A DNA stretch of 34,622 nucleotides from the NCBI GenBank assembly GCA_016882545.1, contig VGPW01000010.1:1-34622 (forward strand), given 5' to 3'. Shown one piece after another: positions 1 through 9,047 of the stretch (its first letter is position 1; each line of letters opens with the position of its first letter). The DNA comes from Cyanobacteria bacterium M_surface_10_m2_179. GTDB taxonomy: Bacteria; Cyanobacteriota; Cyanobacteriia; PCC-6307; Cyanobiaceae. The notes below the pieces were generated by a model. That model saw nothing but the letters and a program-made list of their open reading frames with translations, made no database searches and had not been told where the DNA came from. Both the position numbers and the translations under genes were made by a program.

Positions 1-1858
1 GGGGCAGATTGCCGATGTTGGTGCCGGCGGTTGCCTGGAAGGCCAGGGCCTGCTTGCAATCTTCCTTCTGTCCCGGCTTGGGCCGGCAGCCCTTGAAAAT
101 TTTTAGCCAGTTCACCGGAATGTAGTGGGTGTAGCTGGCCCGCAAACGGTTGAAGGTGGGCGAATCAGGCCCCACCGAGAAGAACTGCTCGGTACCGAGG
201 CTGAGGAAGTTGCCGGCAGTGGGGTTTTTGGGGTCGTTGAGGTTGTTCATGGTGGCCGCCACCCGCAGGCCCACCAGCTGGTTTTGCTCGGCGCAGTTGT
301 AGGCGATGCAGATGACATCCTTCACCTGCGTTTTGCCATTTTTGTAGGCATTGGTGTTCATGCCGTAGGCCATGGTGTCGCCCGCGAAGTTCATCGGGGT
401 CACTTCCTGGCCGCTGAAGCCGAGCACCACACTCCAGGCCGCCCGCTTGTAGGGATCGCCGCCGTTCAGCGGCCGCACAAACTGAACGTTGGCGCCAACC
501 CGCTGCAAGGCAACGGAGTTGTTGTCGAGATTGAACCAGTTGAGGCTGGGATCGACCTTCTGCGCCTTCTCGATGGAACCGAACGAGGTGCCGGTGGGGT
601 TGCGGTTGCTCTGAATGTTGTAGGCGTTGGCATTCGCCGGAGCCTGGAAGAAGTCGTTCGAAACATCCGACACGGTGTTGATCGTGCCGTTGTTCTGACT
701 CTGGAAAACCTGCGGCACCTCCCGGCTGAAGAACACCCGGGCCCGGAAGGCGGTGCGGAACTTATCGCCCTTGATCCAGGGGTCGGTGAACGAAATATCG
801 CCCAGACCACCGAACTGGCCATAGGTGAAGTTCACCGCCAGATCCCAGGCGCGGCCGAGCAGGTTGCTGTCCTGAAGCTGAACCTGACCGAACACACCCT
901 GAGCCTGGCTGTAGCCCAGGCCGCCGGAAAGGGAGCCGCTCGACTGCTCCACGATGCCGAGCACGATCGTCACCTCGCCAGGATTACCCGCCACGGGGCG
1001 CAGGGTCACCTTCACGTCACCGAAGAGGCCGGTGCCGTAGAGCCGCTTGATGTCGTCTTCCAGCAGGCGACGGTTGAAGGTGTCGCCGGGCTTGATCGAT
1101 ACCTCACGGGTCACCACCCAGGATTTGGTCTTGCCGCGGATCGGCTGGCCCTTGTCGTTGGTGCTCTCGCCTTCCTTGTTGAGGAACTGCACCTCCACAC
1201 CGGCCACCTTGCCTTCCCGCACCAGCAGCTGCACCACACCCTCGGGGCTCACCCGGGTGGGGCCGCTCACCCGCGCCAGGGAATAGCCCTGATCGGCGTA
1301 CCACTTCTGCAACTCGCCGATGCGGGCCTGCAGGGCATTGAGGTTGAGGGTTTTGCCGTAATCGGGAGCGAAGGTGTCCGGGATCACGTTGGCGGGCATC
1401 TTCGTCTTGGCGCCCACGCCCTCGAGTTGCACCTGGGTGAGCACCGGGTTGGGCACCACGGTCACCACCAGCTGCACGCCGAGGGGGCCATCCACCGGCT
1501 GGATGCGCACATCCGAGAACCAACCGGTGGCGTAGATCGCCGAGAGGTCGTTCTGCAATTCGCTGCGGGTCACCCGGGTGCCAGGGCGGGTGGCCATGGC
1601 GTCGTAAACGGCGATCTCCAGGCGCTGCTGCTCGGGGTGGCCCTCGATCCCCTTCACCACCACCTCGCTGATCAACACCTTCGGCTCCGGCTTGGCGGCC
1701 GGCGCGAGGTTGGTCTGCGGTTGGCTGGGGGGCCCGTCGGCTGGCTGGCCGCCCGGCGCGGCCTTGGGATCAGCCTGGGCCAGCGCCGGTGCGCTGAGCA
1801 GCACAGAGCCGGCCGCCGCCAGCAGGGTGCGGCTCAGACCGGTGCGGAGGGCTGCCAT
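1..1858 (-). CDS. omp85: Omp85/BamA-family outer-membrane assembly protein (3' end cut by window)
   Basis: Outer-membrane beta-barrel assembly factor of the Omp85 family, which inserts barrel proteins into the outer membrane. The reading frame is open from an ATG at 1858 down to base 2, giving 619 residues, and runs off the window, so the barrel end is missing. The N-terminus is a signal peptide with a hydrophobic Leu/Ala core and likely cleavage after APALA (residue 27). A Pro/Ala/Gln-rich linker to about residue 55 follows. Next come POTRA-type stretches, for example the segment with ELQNDLSAIYATGWFSDVRI and a second with LQARIGELQKWYADQGYSLA, then Gly/aromatic-rich beta-barrel sequence. 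Cyanobacterial Omp85 proteins share this plan. The gene follows purC on the same strand with 43 nt between them, so co-transcription is possible. No good Shine-Dalgarno precedes the ATG. The family is certain; BamA rather than TamA is likely but not proven. Confidence 0.88.
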   Translation of the reverse strand, partial: MAALRTGLSRTLLAAAGSVLLSAPALAQADPKAAPGGQPADGPPSQPQTNLAPAAKPEPKVLISEVVVKGIEGHPEQQRLEIAVYDAMATRPGTRVTRSELQNDLSAIYATGWFSDVRIQPVDGPLGVQLVVTVVPNPVLTQVQLEGVGAKTKMPANVIPDTFAPDYGKTLNLNALQARIGELQKWYADQGYSLARVSGPTRVSPEGVVQLLVREGKVAGVEVQFLNKEGESTNDKGQPIRGKTKSWVVTREVSIKPGDTFNRRLLEDDIKRLYGTGLFGDVKVTLRPVAGNPGEVTIVLGIVEQSSGSLSGGLGYSQAQGVFGQVQLQDSNLLGRAWDLAVNFTYGQFGGLGDISFTDPWIKGDKFRTAFRARVFFSREVPQVFQSQNNGTINTVSDVSNDFFQAPANANAYNIQSNRNPTGTSFGSIEKAQKVDPSLNWFNLDNNSVALQRVGANVQFVRPLNGGDPYKRAAWSVVLGFSGQEVTPMNFAGDTMAYGMNTNAYKNGKTQVKDVICIAYNCAEQNQLVGLRVAATMNNLNDPKNPTAGNFLSLGTEQFFSVGPDSPTFNRLRASYTHYIPVNWLKIFKGCRPKPGQKEDCKQALAFQATAGTNIGNLP

Positions 1859-1901
1859 GGGAGTCGCGGTTGGCGCGGCTATGCCGCAAATTCCGCCGAA
1901 C

Positions 1902-2657
1902 TTACTTGCCTGAGCGGGGTGCATGGCAGGCACCCTGGACCCGTTTGAGAACCTCCCCGTAGGCCTCCACCACACCGCCGAGGTCCTGGCGGAAACGGTC
2001 TTTGTCGAGGATCCGGTCGCTGGCGTCGCTCACCTGCTGGTCCCAGAGCCGGCAGGTGTCGGGGCTGATCTCATCGGCCACCACAAGAGTGCCATCGGCG
2101 GTGAAGCCCAGCTCGATCTTGAAATCCACCAGCTGCAGCCCGATGCCATCGAAGAAGCGGCGCAGGCTGGCGTTCACCGCAACGGCGAGGCGCTCCAGCT
2201 CCTGGCGCTGCGCAAGCGTCAGCACACCGAGTCGCTCGAGGCGGGCATCGGTGAGCAGGGGATCACCGAAGGCGTCGTCCTTGTAATAGAGGTCGAGCAG
2301 CGGCGGATCCAGCGGCGTGCCCGGCTCGATCGGCATCTGCTTGCACAGCGAGCCGAAGGCGGTGTTGCGGATCACTACCTCCACCGGCACGATCGTCACC
2401 GGCCGCACCAGCATCCAGTTGGGTTCCTGCAGCTCCAGGTAGTGGGTGGGGATGCCATCGCGCTCCAGCAGCTCAAACAGGCGGGCCGAGATTTGGCAGT
2501 TGAGCTCACCTTTGCCGGCCAGCTGCGCCTTCTTCAGGGCGTTGAAGGCGGTGGCGTCGTCTTTGTATTCCACAGCCACCAGATCGCTCTGATCGGTGGC
2601 AAACACCCGCTTGGCCTTGCCTTCGTAGAGCAGCGCTCCAAGGGTGTAGTGCGTCAT
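1902..2657 (-). CDS. purC: Phosphoribosylaminoimidazole-succinocarboxamide synthase
   Basis: PurC (SAICAR synthase) joins aspartate to CAIR using ATP in de novo purine synthesis; cytosolic. The 251-residue protein has the family length. It carries the N-terminal nucleotide-binding signature EGKAKRVF (residues 12-19), DDATAFN, VEVVIRN, the second signature VDFKIELG, and the [12 protein letters not shown] motif near residue 200. The ATG at 2657 overlaps the stop of the upstream exported-protein gene as ATGA, so translational coupling is likely. purD lies a little over 1 kb away on the opposite strand, so two purine genes flank the unknown gene. Identification is firm. Confidence 0.97.
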   Translation of the reverse strand: MTHYTLGALLYEGKAKRVFATDQSDLVAVEYKDDATAFNALKKAQLAGKGELNCQISARLFELLERDGIPTHYLELQEPNWMLVRPVTIVPVEVVIRNTAFGSLCKQMPIEPGTPLDPPLLDLYYKDDAFGDPLLTDARLERLGVLTLAQRQELERLAVAVNASLRRFFDGIGLQLVDFKIELGFTADGTLVVADEISPDTCRLWDQQVSDASDRILDKDRFRQDLGGVVEAYGEVLKRVQGACHAPRSGK

Positions 2658-3709
2658 GGCTGCTGAAGCGTGGGGGAAGCGTTGACCGCGGCATGGCCAC
2701 CGGCGGCCCGCGGGCTGCGCAGCTGCTGCTGCAGCTGACGATCCTGCCGTGCCAGCTGCCAGGCGCTATAGGCATCATCCACCCGCCGGCTGAGGCGCTC
2801 CAGCCGCTCCCGGGGCCGGCTGGCCGCCACGCCTGCTGCTTCCAGCAAGCGGCGTTGGTGATCGAGCAGCTCCAGGGCCAGACCCCAGGCTTCGGCGGTC
2901 GCCGCCTGATCCAGAGCCCGCTCGAGCAGCTGATCGCGTTGCTGCAGGGGCATCTCCTCCAGCAGGGCCACCGCCTGCTTGAGGCGTTCAGCCATGGGCT
3001 TGCCGGGCATCTGGCCCGCCAGCAAGGCCGCAGCGGCCTCCTGCCGGCGCCCCAGCACCAGCAGGTGATCCACGTAAACGTCCAACCCCGAACGGGTGGC
3101 GATGCTGCCGTCGTCCCGCAGCTTCAGGGGCAACGCCAGGGTTTCCAGGCTGGCCACCTGGCCCTTGGCCAGGGCCTCCAGGGTTTCGGCGGCCAGGGCG
3201 TGGTGCAAGCCCGCCTGGGCCGCACGCCAACGCTGCACCAGCCACTGATCCCGTTCTGCCCCGGGCTTGGGGCTGTAGCGATTCAGCACCGCCAGGGCCG
3301 CATCGGGCGCGCGGCAGCTGATCAGAGCGTTGGCATTCACCAGCACGGTTTGCAACGGCTGGGGCGCTGGCGCGATCTGCAGCAAACGGGCCTGCAGCAG
3401 CTGCAGGCGTTTGGTGAAGTCGAAGCGGTCGGCCTCCATGCAGGCCAGATTCAGGGCGTGCAGATCGCCCTTGAGCAGCAGCTCCTGAAACTGCTCCTCC
3501 GGCATGCTGCCCGCCACAGGCGGAGCGGATGGGCCCGCCGGCGGCACGGGCGCCCGCCGCTCAAACAGATTCCCCAGGATGTTGAGGATGAACAGCTCCT
3601 GGGCCGGGGCCGACAGCGGCAGGTTGATCAGCGCACTGCACAGCAGCAGGCCGGCCAGCCGCCGCAGGCGGCGGGATCGACCCACCGGCGTGTAAAGAAG
3701 GGATGGCAC
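2654..3709 (-). CDS. Exported alpha-helical protein of unknown function, coupled to purC
   Basis: I do not recognise this 351-residue protein. The frame is open much further upstream, into the antisense of purD, but I choose the GTG at 3709. It is preceded by AAGAGGA (3719-3725) at a normal distance and, just beyond, by a -10-like TAGGTT (3732-3737). It also places an Arg-rich, Leu/Ala hydrophobic signal sequence near the N-terminus, ending in APAQE at about residue 40. The mature part is rich in Leu, Ala, Gln and Arg and looks helical and repeat-like (TPR-style packing is possible), with a Pro-rich stretch after the signal. It ends in a Gln/Arg-rich helix. Its TGA overlaps the purC ATG. A periplasmic or thylakoid-lumen location is inferred from the signal sequence. 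The pairing with a cytosolic purine enzyme is unexplained. Confidence 0.75.
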   Translation of the reverse strand: MPSLLYTPVGRSRRLRRLAGLLLCSALINLPLSAPAQELFILNILGNLFERRAPVPPAGPSAPPVAGSMPEEQFQELLLKGDLHALNLACMEADRFDFTKRLQLLQARLLQIAPAPQPLQTVLVNANALISCRAPDAALAVLNRYSPKPGAERDQWLVQRWRAAQAGLHHALAAETLEALAKGQVASLETLALPLKLRDDGSIATRSGLDVYVDHLLVLGRRQEAAAALLAGQMPGKPMAERLKQAVALLEEMPLQQRDQLLERALDQAATAEAWGLALELLDHQRRLLEAAGVAASRPRERLERLSRRVDDAYSAWQLARQDRQLQQQLRSPRAAGGHAAVNASPTLQQP

Positions 3710-3718
3710 CGGTGGCAG

Positions 3719-3737
3719 TCCTCTTGGCCACAACCTA
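3719..3737 (-). promoter_or_regulatory. Candidate -10 (TAGGTT) and Shine-Dalgarno for the exported-protein/purC operon
   Basis: On the minus strand TAGGTT lies at 3737-3732 and AAGAGGA at 3725-3719, followed 9 nt later by the GTG at 3709. A start site about 7 nt after the -10 would fall just before the Shine-Dalgarno, giving a very short leader. No clear -35 is visible. If correct, this excludes the more upstream ATG at 3778, which overlaps the purD start. Confidence 0.4.
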
Positions 3738-3776
3738 AGAGAGCCGGCCGGAGCGACCACCCCTTGCCGTTGCGCC

Positions 3777-5078
3777 ATGAGCACCGCCGCGCCTCTGATG
3801 AGCCCTGCCCGTGTGTTGGTGGTGGGTGGCGGTGGCCGTGAGAACGCCCTGGCCTGGGCTCTGCAGCGCAGTGAGGGCGTGGAGCGGGTGTGGGTGGCAC
3901 CGGGCAATGGCGGCACGCTCGACCTGCCGGGTTGCGAGCAGCTGGCGATCCCTGAACACAACCATGAAGCGCTGCTGAACGCCTGCCACGAGCACGGCGT
4001 GGAGCTGGTGGTGGTGGGTCCGGAGGCGCCGCTGGCTGCGGGCCTGGCCGACCGGCTGCGGGCAGCCGGTGTGCCGGTGTTCGGTCCCGGCGCCGATGGC
4101 GCCCAGCTGGAGGCCAGCAAACAGTGGGCCAAGGCGCTGATGGTGGAAGCGGGCGTGCCCACGGCGGGCTACTGGCAGGCCAACAGCCGCGAGGAAGCCC
4201 TCGCCGCCCTAGAAGCACAAGCCAAACCGCTCGTGGTGAAAGCCGACGGCCTGGCGGCGGGCAAGGGCGTGACCGTGGCCGAAACGATCGAAGAAGCCCG
4301 CAGCGCCATCGAGGAGATCTTTGCCGGCCGCTTCGGCGGCGACGCCTCGCTGGTGCTTGAGGAACGCACCCATGGCCCGGAGGTGTCGGTGTTTGCACTC
4401 ACCGACGGCGAGCGCATGGTGTTGCTCCCCCCCGCCCAGGACCACAAACGCATCGGCGAAGGCGATACAGGGCCCAACACCGGCGGCATGGGGGCCTATG
4501 CGCCAGCGCCCCTGCTGGATGCGGCAGGCCTGGACGCTGTGCGGCGAGTGGTGCTGGAGCCCACCCTGGCGGCGCTGCAGGCCCGGGGCATTCGCTACCG
4601 CGGCGTGATCTACGCCGGCCTGATGCTCACCGACAACGGACCGAGCGTGATCGAATTCAACTGCCGTTTCGGCGATCCGGAATGCGAAACGCTGATGCCC
4701 CTGCTCGGCCCCGAGCTGGCGGCGGTGCTGCTGGCCTGCGCCACCGGACAGCTGGATCAGGCGCCGGCCCTGAGCATCGCACCGCTGTGCAGCGCCTGCG
4801 TGATCGCCGCCGCCCACGGCTACCCCGGTGAGATCCGCAAGGGCGATGCGATCAGCAGCAACCTGGAACCGAGCGCCGAGCTGCAGCTGTTCCATGCCGG
4901 CACCCAGCGCCAGGCCGATGGCCGCTGCCTCAGCAGCGGTGGCCGGGTGCTGGCCGTGGTGGCCCAGGCCAACGACTTTGACAGCGCCTTCGAGAAGGCC
5001 TACACCGGCCTGGCCCAGGTGCACTTCGAAGGGATGACCTATCGCCACGACATCGGCCACCAGGTGCGCCGGCGATGA
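3777..5078 (+). CDS. purD: Phosphoribosylamine-glycine ligase
   Basis: PurD (GAR synthetase) condenses phosphoribosylamine with glycine using ATP, the second step of de novo purine synthesis. The protein has 433 residues, a normal length. It starts with a Rossmann-like strand and loop, [18 protein letters not shown] (from about residue 12). It continues with an ATP-grasp core and carries the GARS signature RFGDPECET. The ATG at 3777 is used; an internal ATG at 3798 is closer to the conserved core and remains possible. No clear Shine-Dalgarno is present. The TGA overlaps the nblS ATG, so purD and nblS form a coupled pair. The gene is divergent from the exported-protein/purC unit, with 67 nt between the chosen starts. 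Confidence 0.97.
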   Translation: MSTAAPLMSPARVLVVGGGGRENALAWALQRSEGVERVWVAPGNGGTLDLPGCEQLAIPEHNHEALLNACHEHGVELVVVGPEAPLAAGLADRLRAAGVPVFGPGADGAQLEASKQWAKALMVEAGVPTAGYWQANSREEALAALEAQAKPLVVKADGLAAGKGVTVAETIEEARSAIEEIFAGRFGGDASLVLEERTHGPEVSVFALTDGERMVLLPPAQDHKRIGEGDTGPNTGGMGAYAPAPLLDAAGLDAVRRVVLEPTLAALQARGIRYRGVIYAGLMLTDNGPSVIEFNCRFGDPECETLMPLLGPELAAVLLACATGQLDQAPALSIAPLCSACVIAAAHGYPGEIRKGDAISSNLEPSAELQLFHAGTQRQADGRCLSSGGRVLAVVAQANDFDSAFEKAYTGLAQVHFEGMTYRHDIGHQVRRR

Positions 5079-7072
5079 GCCATGCCGCGGCGAGCCTGAG
5101 CTGGTGGCAGCGCCTCAGGCGCTGGTGGGCCGAGTTCACGCTGCAAACGAAGCTGCTCGCCGCCGCCACCCTGGTGGTGAGCCTGGTGATGGCGGGCATC
5201 TGCTTCTTCGCGCTCAACGGCATCCAAACCGATGTGCGGATGAGCGACACCCGCTTTGCGCGGGATCTGGGCCTGCTGCTCTCGGCCAACGTCACCCCGC
5301 TGGTGGCGGAGGGCAACGATCGCGAACTGGCGGCCGTGGCAGAGCGGTTCTGGAAGTCGAGCCGCAGCCTCCGTTACATCTTCTTCGCCGATCCCGATGG
5401 CGTGATCTACCTCGGGATCCCGATCAGCGGCAGCAGCGGCAGCAGTGAGTTACTGCTCAGCCGCCGCCTGGAACTGCCGGCCGATCTGGCCCGCCGCCCC
5501 CAGAACCCGCTGATCCGCCAGCACCTCAGCCCCGATGGCCAGGTCACCGATGTGTTCGTGCCGCTGGTGGCGGGCGATCGCTACCTGGGGGTGCTGGCGC
5601 TGGGCATCAACCCCAACGAGGCCGCTCTGGCCAGCGCCGCCCTCAGCCGCGAAGTCACCGTGGCGGTGTTCATCTCGATCTGGGTGTTGGTGATCCTGGG
5701 GGCGGTGTTCAACGCGCTCACCATCACCCAGCCGGTGAAGGAGCTGCTACGGGGGGTGCGCTCGATCGCCAGCGGTGATTTCGAGGCGCGGATCGGCCTG
5801 CCGGTGGGGGGCGAACTGGGGGAGCTGCTGGAGGGGTTCAACGACATGGCCTCCCAGCTCGAGGCCTACAACGAAGCCAACATCGAGGAACTCACCGCTG
5901 CCCAGGTGAAGCAGCAGTCGTTGATCGCCACCATGGCCGATGGGGCGCTGCTGCTGGATGCGGAAGGGCGGGTTGTGCTGGTGAATCCCACGGCCCGGCG
6001 TCTGTTCCGCTGGGAAGGCCGCAAGCTGGAGGGCACGCTGCTCAACGAGGAGCTGCCGGATGTGCTGGCGCTGGAGCTGCAGGCGCCGCTGGAGGCGTTG
6101 CTGAGCGGCGACCGCGATGGCAACGATGTTCGCTGCAGCTTCGGCGAACCAGCGCGCACCTTGCGGATCGTGCTGCAGTCGGTGCGCGATGCCAGCGGCG
6201 AGAGCCTCAAGGGCATCGCCGTCACCGTGCAGGACCTCACACGGGAGGTGGAGCTGAACGCCGCCCAGAGCCGTTTCATCAGCAACGTCTCCCACGAGCT
6301 GCGCACGCCGCTGTTCAACATCAAGAGCTACGTGGAAACCCTCCACGACCTCGGCGATCAGCTCAGCGAGGAAGACCGCAAAGAATTCCTGGCGATCGCC
6401 AATGCAGAAACCGATCGGCTCACCCGCCTGGTGAACGATGTGCTCGATCTCTCACGCCTGGAGAGCGATCGCGCCTGGAGCATGGAGCCCGTGGAGCTGC
6501 GCCCCGCCATGGAGCAGACCCTGCGCAACTACCGGCTCAATGCCCAGGACAAGGGCGTGGAGCTCTCCCTCGATGTGGATGAGCAGCTGCCGCGGGTGCG
6601 GGGCAACTGGGATCTACTGCTGCAGATTTTCGACAACCTGGTGGGCAACGGCCTCAAGTTCACCGCCAGCGGCGGCCGCCTGATGCTGCGGGCCTACCCC
6701 TGGCCCGACACCTGCTTGATCGATCCGAGCACCGCCGCCACCAGCGACAACCCCACCTGCGCACTCACCGCCCCGCTGCCACGCCTGCGAGTGGAGATCG
6801 CCGACACGGGCTCCGGCATCTCCCGGGAAGATCAGGAGCGCATCTTCGAGCGCTTCTACCGCGTGGAAAACGCCGTGCACACCGAAGTGGGCACGGGCCT
6901 GGGCCTCTCGATCGTGCGCGGCATCTTGGAGAAGCACGGCACTCAGGTGCGCATGGCCAGCGAGCTGGGCGTGGGCACCACCTTCTGGTTTGATCTACCG
7001 CTCGAGCAGGCCGACGACAGCGAGCTCCGGCTGGAGGCCGAACGGGCCCGGCGCAGCCCTGAACTGATCTGA
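5075..7072 (+). CDS. nblS: NblS/Hik33-type membrane sensor histidine kinase
   Basis: Cyanobacterial two-component kinase (NblS, also called Hik33 or DspA). In this family it senses high light, nutrient and redox stress and signals through RpaB-type regulators. The 665 residues match the family length. Order seen: transmembrane helix 1 (about 27-50), an extracytoplasmic sensor region (51-190), helix 2 (about 194-217), a HAMP domain (to about 265), a PAS-like region (280-385), the phospho-acceptor motif SHELRTPL with His407, then the ATPase domain. The ATPase domain has the N-box DNLVGNGLKFT, the G1 box DTGSGIS and the G2 box GTGLGLSIV. All catalytic boxes are intact. An unusual insert with two Cys residues (around CLIDPSTAATSDNPTCAL) lies between the N and G1 boxes. 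The start overlaps the purD stop (ATGA). The 3' end is 19 nt from the convergent kaiC stop, with no terminator between them. Confidence 0.93.
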   Translation: MSHAAASLSWWQRLRRWWAEFTLQTKLLAAATLVVSLVMAGICFFALNGIQTDVRMSDTRFARDLGLLLSANVTPLVAEGNDRELAAVAERFWKSSRSLRYIFFADPDGVIYLGIPISGSSGSSELLLSRRLELPADLARRPQNPLIRQHLSPDGQVTDVFVPLVAGDRYLGVLALGINPNEAALASAALSREVTVAVFISIWVLVILGAVFNALTITQPVKELLRGVRSIASGDFEARIGLPVGGELGELLEGFNDMASQLEAYNEANIEELTAAQVKQQSLIATMADGALLLDAEGRVVLVNPTARRLFRWEGRKLEGTLLNEELPDVLALELQAPLEALLSGDRDGNDVRCSFGEPARTLRIVLQSVRDASGESLKGIAVTVQDLTREVELNAAQSRFISNVSHELRTPLFNIKSYVETLHDLGDQLSEEDRKEFLAIANAETDRLTRLVNDVLDLSRLESDRAWSMEPVELRPAMEQTLRNYRLNAQDKGVELSLDVDEQLPRVRGNWDLLLQIFDNLVGNGLKFTASGGRLMLRAYPWPDTCLIDPSTAATSDNPTCALTAPLPRLRVEIADTGSGISREDQERIFERFYRVENAVHTEVGTGLGLSIVRGILEKHGTQVRMASELGVGTTFWFDLPLEQADDSELRLEAERARRSPELI

Positions 7073-7091
7073 AGCTGACCTCAAAGCGTTC

Positions 7092-8636
7092 CTAGAGCCG
7101 TTCATCGCTGGTGACGCCCTGCACGATGCGCGACAGCTCACTGCGCTCATCGGTGTTGATGCGGTGGGGCACACCGCTGATGATCCGCTCGAAGTTGGAG
7201 AACGAATCTTTGATCTCAGGGCCGTTGCCCGTGATCATGAATTCGCGGATGCCCTTGTCGTGCCAGGAACCGCGCATCTTGAACACGTTGAGAGCCCGGG
7301 CCATCTCACCGCGGATCTCCACGTATTGGAGCAGCAGGATCGTGTCGGTAATTGTGGAGATGTGGGAGTCGGTGATCGAGTGGCTGCCCATGAACTCCTC
7401 GGAGGTGTTCGTGAAGAAGCCGGCGATCTCCTCCTGCTTGGCGTAACCGGTGACCCCGATCACAAATTGGCGGAAGGCGTTATGGCTCACACCGCGGGCC
7501 AGGGCCGAGAGCGAATCGATCGCCATGCGCGACGGCTTGAATTGACCAATCTCGGTTTTGATGATCTGGAGGTGATCCTCAAGGCCTGTGGATTCGGGAT
7601 AGGCGCAGATGATCTTGAGCAGGCCATCACGCTCCATCTGCTCGAAATCAATGCCCCAGCTGGTGGCGTTGCGCAGCAGCTGAGCCCGCGATTCTTCGTA
7701 GGCAAACAGGATCGCCCGCTCTTTATTGGCGCAGGCGTTTTCCACAAACTTGCTCACCAGCAGCGTTTTGCCGGTGCCGGTGGCACCGGTGGCCAGGATG
7801 ATCGAATCCTTGAAGAAGCCGCCACCGCACATTTCATCGAGCCGCGGCACACCGGAGCTCACGCGCACATTGGAGCTGCGCTGGGTGAGGCGCATCGCCC
7901 CCAGCGGGAAGATGCTGATGCCATGGGAACCCATGGTGAAGGGAAACTCACCCTTCATGTGGGTGGTGCCACGCAGCTTGAGGATCTCCACCGTGCGGCG
8001 CCGGCGCTCACCCTCCAGCACGTTGCGCAGGATCACCACGTTGTCGCTCACGAACTCCTCCACGCCGTAGCGGGCGATGGGGCCGTATTCATCGATGCGC
8101 TCGGTGGTCATCACCGTGGTCACACCGATCTCCTTGAGACGAGCAATCAGGCGGAAGATCTCCCGCCGCACCACCGAAACGGCGTCGTATTGCTGAAACA
8201 CGGCCGTGATCGAATCGATCGCCACACGGCGGGCCTTGTATTTGCGGATGGCGTAGTTAATCCGCTCGATCAAGCCTGAAAGATCAAAACTGCCCGCCAC
8301 ATCCTGCCCTTCCGGATCGGGCGAGGCATCGAGCAGGAAGAGCTTGTCCTGCTCCACCATCTCCTGCAGGTTCCAGCCAAAGCTGGAGGCGTTGCGCAGG
8401 ATATCGAGCGGCGACTCCTCGAAGGTCACGAAGATGCCGGGCTCATCAAACTGGCGAATACCGTTGTAGAGGAAGTTGAGGGAGAACACCGTCTTACCGG
8501 TGCCCGACGTTCCACTGATCAGCGTGGAGCGACCGATCGGCAGTCCGCCCTGACAGATGTCATCAAAGCCCTCGATCCCGGTGGGGAGCTTCTGCACCGA
8601 GGCGAAACTATGGCTGGTGGCGGATGGATCCTGCAT
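7092..8636 (-). CDS. kaiC: Circadian clock ATPase/autokinase KaiC
   Basis: KaiC is the hexameric double-RecA ATPase that cycles through autophosphorylation as the core of the cyanobacterial clock. The protein has 514 residues. The CI domain has a P-loop GTSGTGKT (42-49, Lys48) and catalytic EE (73-74). The CII domain has a P-loop GATGTGKT with Lys290 and catalytic EE (314-315). The phosphorylation sites are present as Ser427-Thr428 in DSHISTITDT, with the accessory Thr422; these equal S431, T432 and T426 of Synechococcus elongatus at an offset of four. The C-terminal tail bound by KaiA is intact. It is the last gene of kaiA-kaiB-kaiC, 63 nt after kaiB. No strong Shine-Dalgarno precedes the ATG. 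All residues needed for rhythmic phosphorylation look functional. Confidence 0.98.
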   Translation of the reverse strand: MQDPSATSHSFASVQKLPTGIEGFDDICQGGLPIGRSTLISGTSGTGKTVFSLNFLYNGIRQFDEPGIFVTFEESPLDILRNASSFGWNLQEMVEQDKLFLLDASPDPEGQDVAGSFDLSGLIERINYAIRKYKARRVAIDSITAVFQQYDAVSVVRREIFRLIARLKEIGVTTVMTTERIDEYGPIARYGVEEFVSDNVVILRNVLEGERRRRTVEILKLRGTTHMKGEFPFTMGSHGISIFPLGAMRLTQRSSNVRVSSGVPRLDEMCGGGFFKDSIILATGATGTGKTLLVSKFVENACANKERAILFAYEESRAQLLRNATSWGIDFEQMERDGLLKIICAYPESTGLEDHLQIIKTEIGQFKPSRMAIDSLSALARGVSHNAFRQFVIGVTGYAKQEEIAGFFTNTSEEFMGSHSITDSHISTITDTILLLQYVEIRGEMARALNVFKMRGSWHDKGIREFMITGNGPEIKDSFSNFERIISGVPHRINTDERSELSRIVQGVTSDERL

Positions 8637-8699
8637 GGAACGGCTGGGCCTACGGGGAATTTAGGTGGATAGCGCTGAAAGAACAGCAGCGAGGGCTAT

Positions 8700-9047
8700 T
8701 TACTGGAAGGAGCCCGGGTTTCCCTCCTCATCGAACGGATCGGCAAGACTCTCATCACTGAGCTCCTCATAGAGAAGATCCAACCCGATCAGCACCCGTT
8801 CGCGATCGGATAGGTCGCCGATGATGCGCCGCACCGGTGGCGGCAGGATCTTGGCGAGGGTCGGGGTAGCCAAGATCTTGTCCTCCTCGGCCAATTGCGG
8901 ATTCTTGAGCACATCAATCACTTTCAGGGCATAGACACCCTGAAATTCCGTATCGAGGATGTTGCGCAGGGTTTTGAGCGCCCGCATGGAATTGGGCGTG
9001 TTCCCTGCCACATACAGCTTGAGGATGTAGGTCTTGCGCGGGCTCAT
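8700..9047 (-). CDS. kaiB: Circadian clock protein KaiB
   Basis: KaiB is the fold-switching clock protein that binds phosphorylated KaiC and sequesters KaiA. The 115 residues are nearly identical in the core to S. elongatus KaiB, starting [20 protein letters not shown]. Gly88 and Asp90 at the fold-switch site ([11 protein letters not shown]) are present. The protein is about 13 residues longer than the 102-residue S. elongatus protein, with an acidic tail ending [13 protein letters not shown]. The ATG abuts the kaiA stop (TAAATG) and is preceded by AGGAGGTGATT within the kaiA coding end, one of the strongest Shine-Dalgarno sequences in the window. KaiB should therefore be translated efficiently from the kaiABC message. 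Confidence 0.98.
   Translation of the reverse strand: MSPRKTYILKLYVAGNTPNSMRALKTLRNILDTEFQGVYALKVIDVLKNPQLAEEDKILATPTLAKILPPPVRRIIGDLSDRERVLIGLDLLYEELSDESLADPFDEEGNPGSFQ

Noticed and set aside
125-3841. Three long plus-strand open frames (607, 247 and 382 codons) running antisense to omp85, purC and the exported-protein gene
   Set aside because: They mirror real minus-strand genes in a GC-rich genome where stop triplets on the complement are rare. The translations are His/Gly/Leu-rich and resemble no family.
3710-4162. Upstream extension of the exported-protein frame into the purD antisense strand
   Set aside because: The extension is low-complexity Ser/Pro/Arg and lies upstream of a convincing -10 and Shine-Dalgarno for the GTG at 3709.
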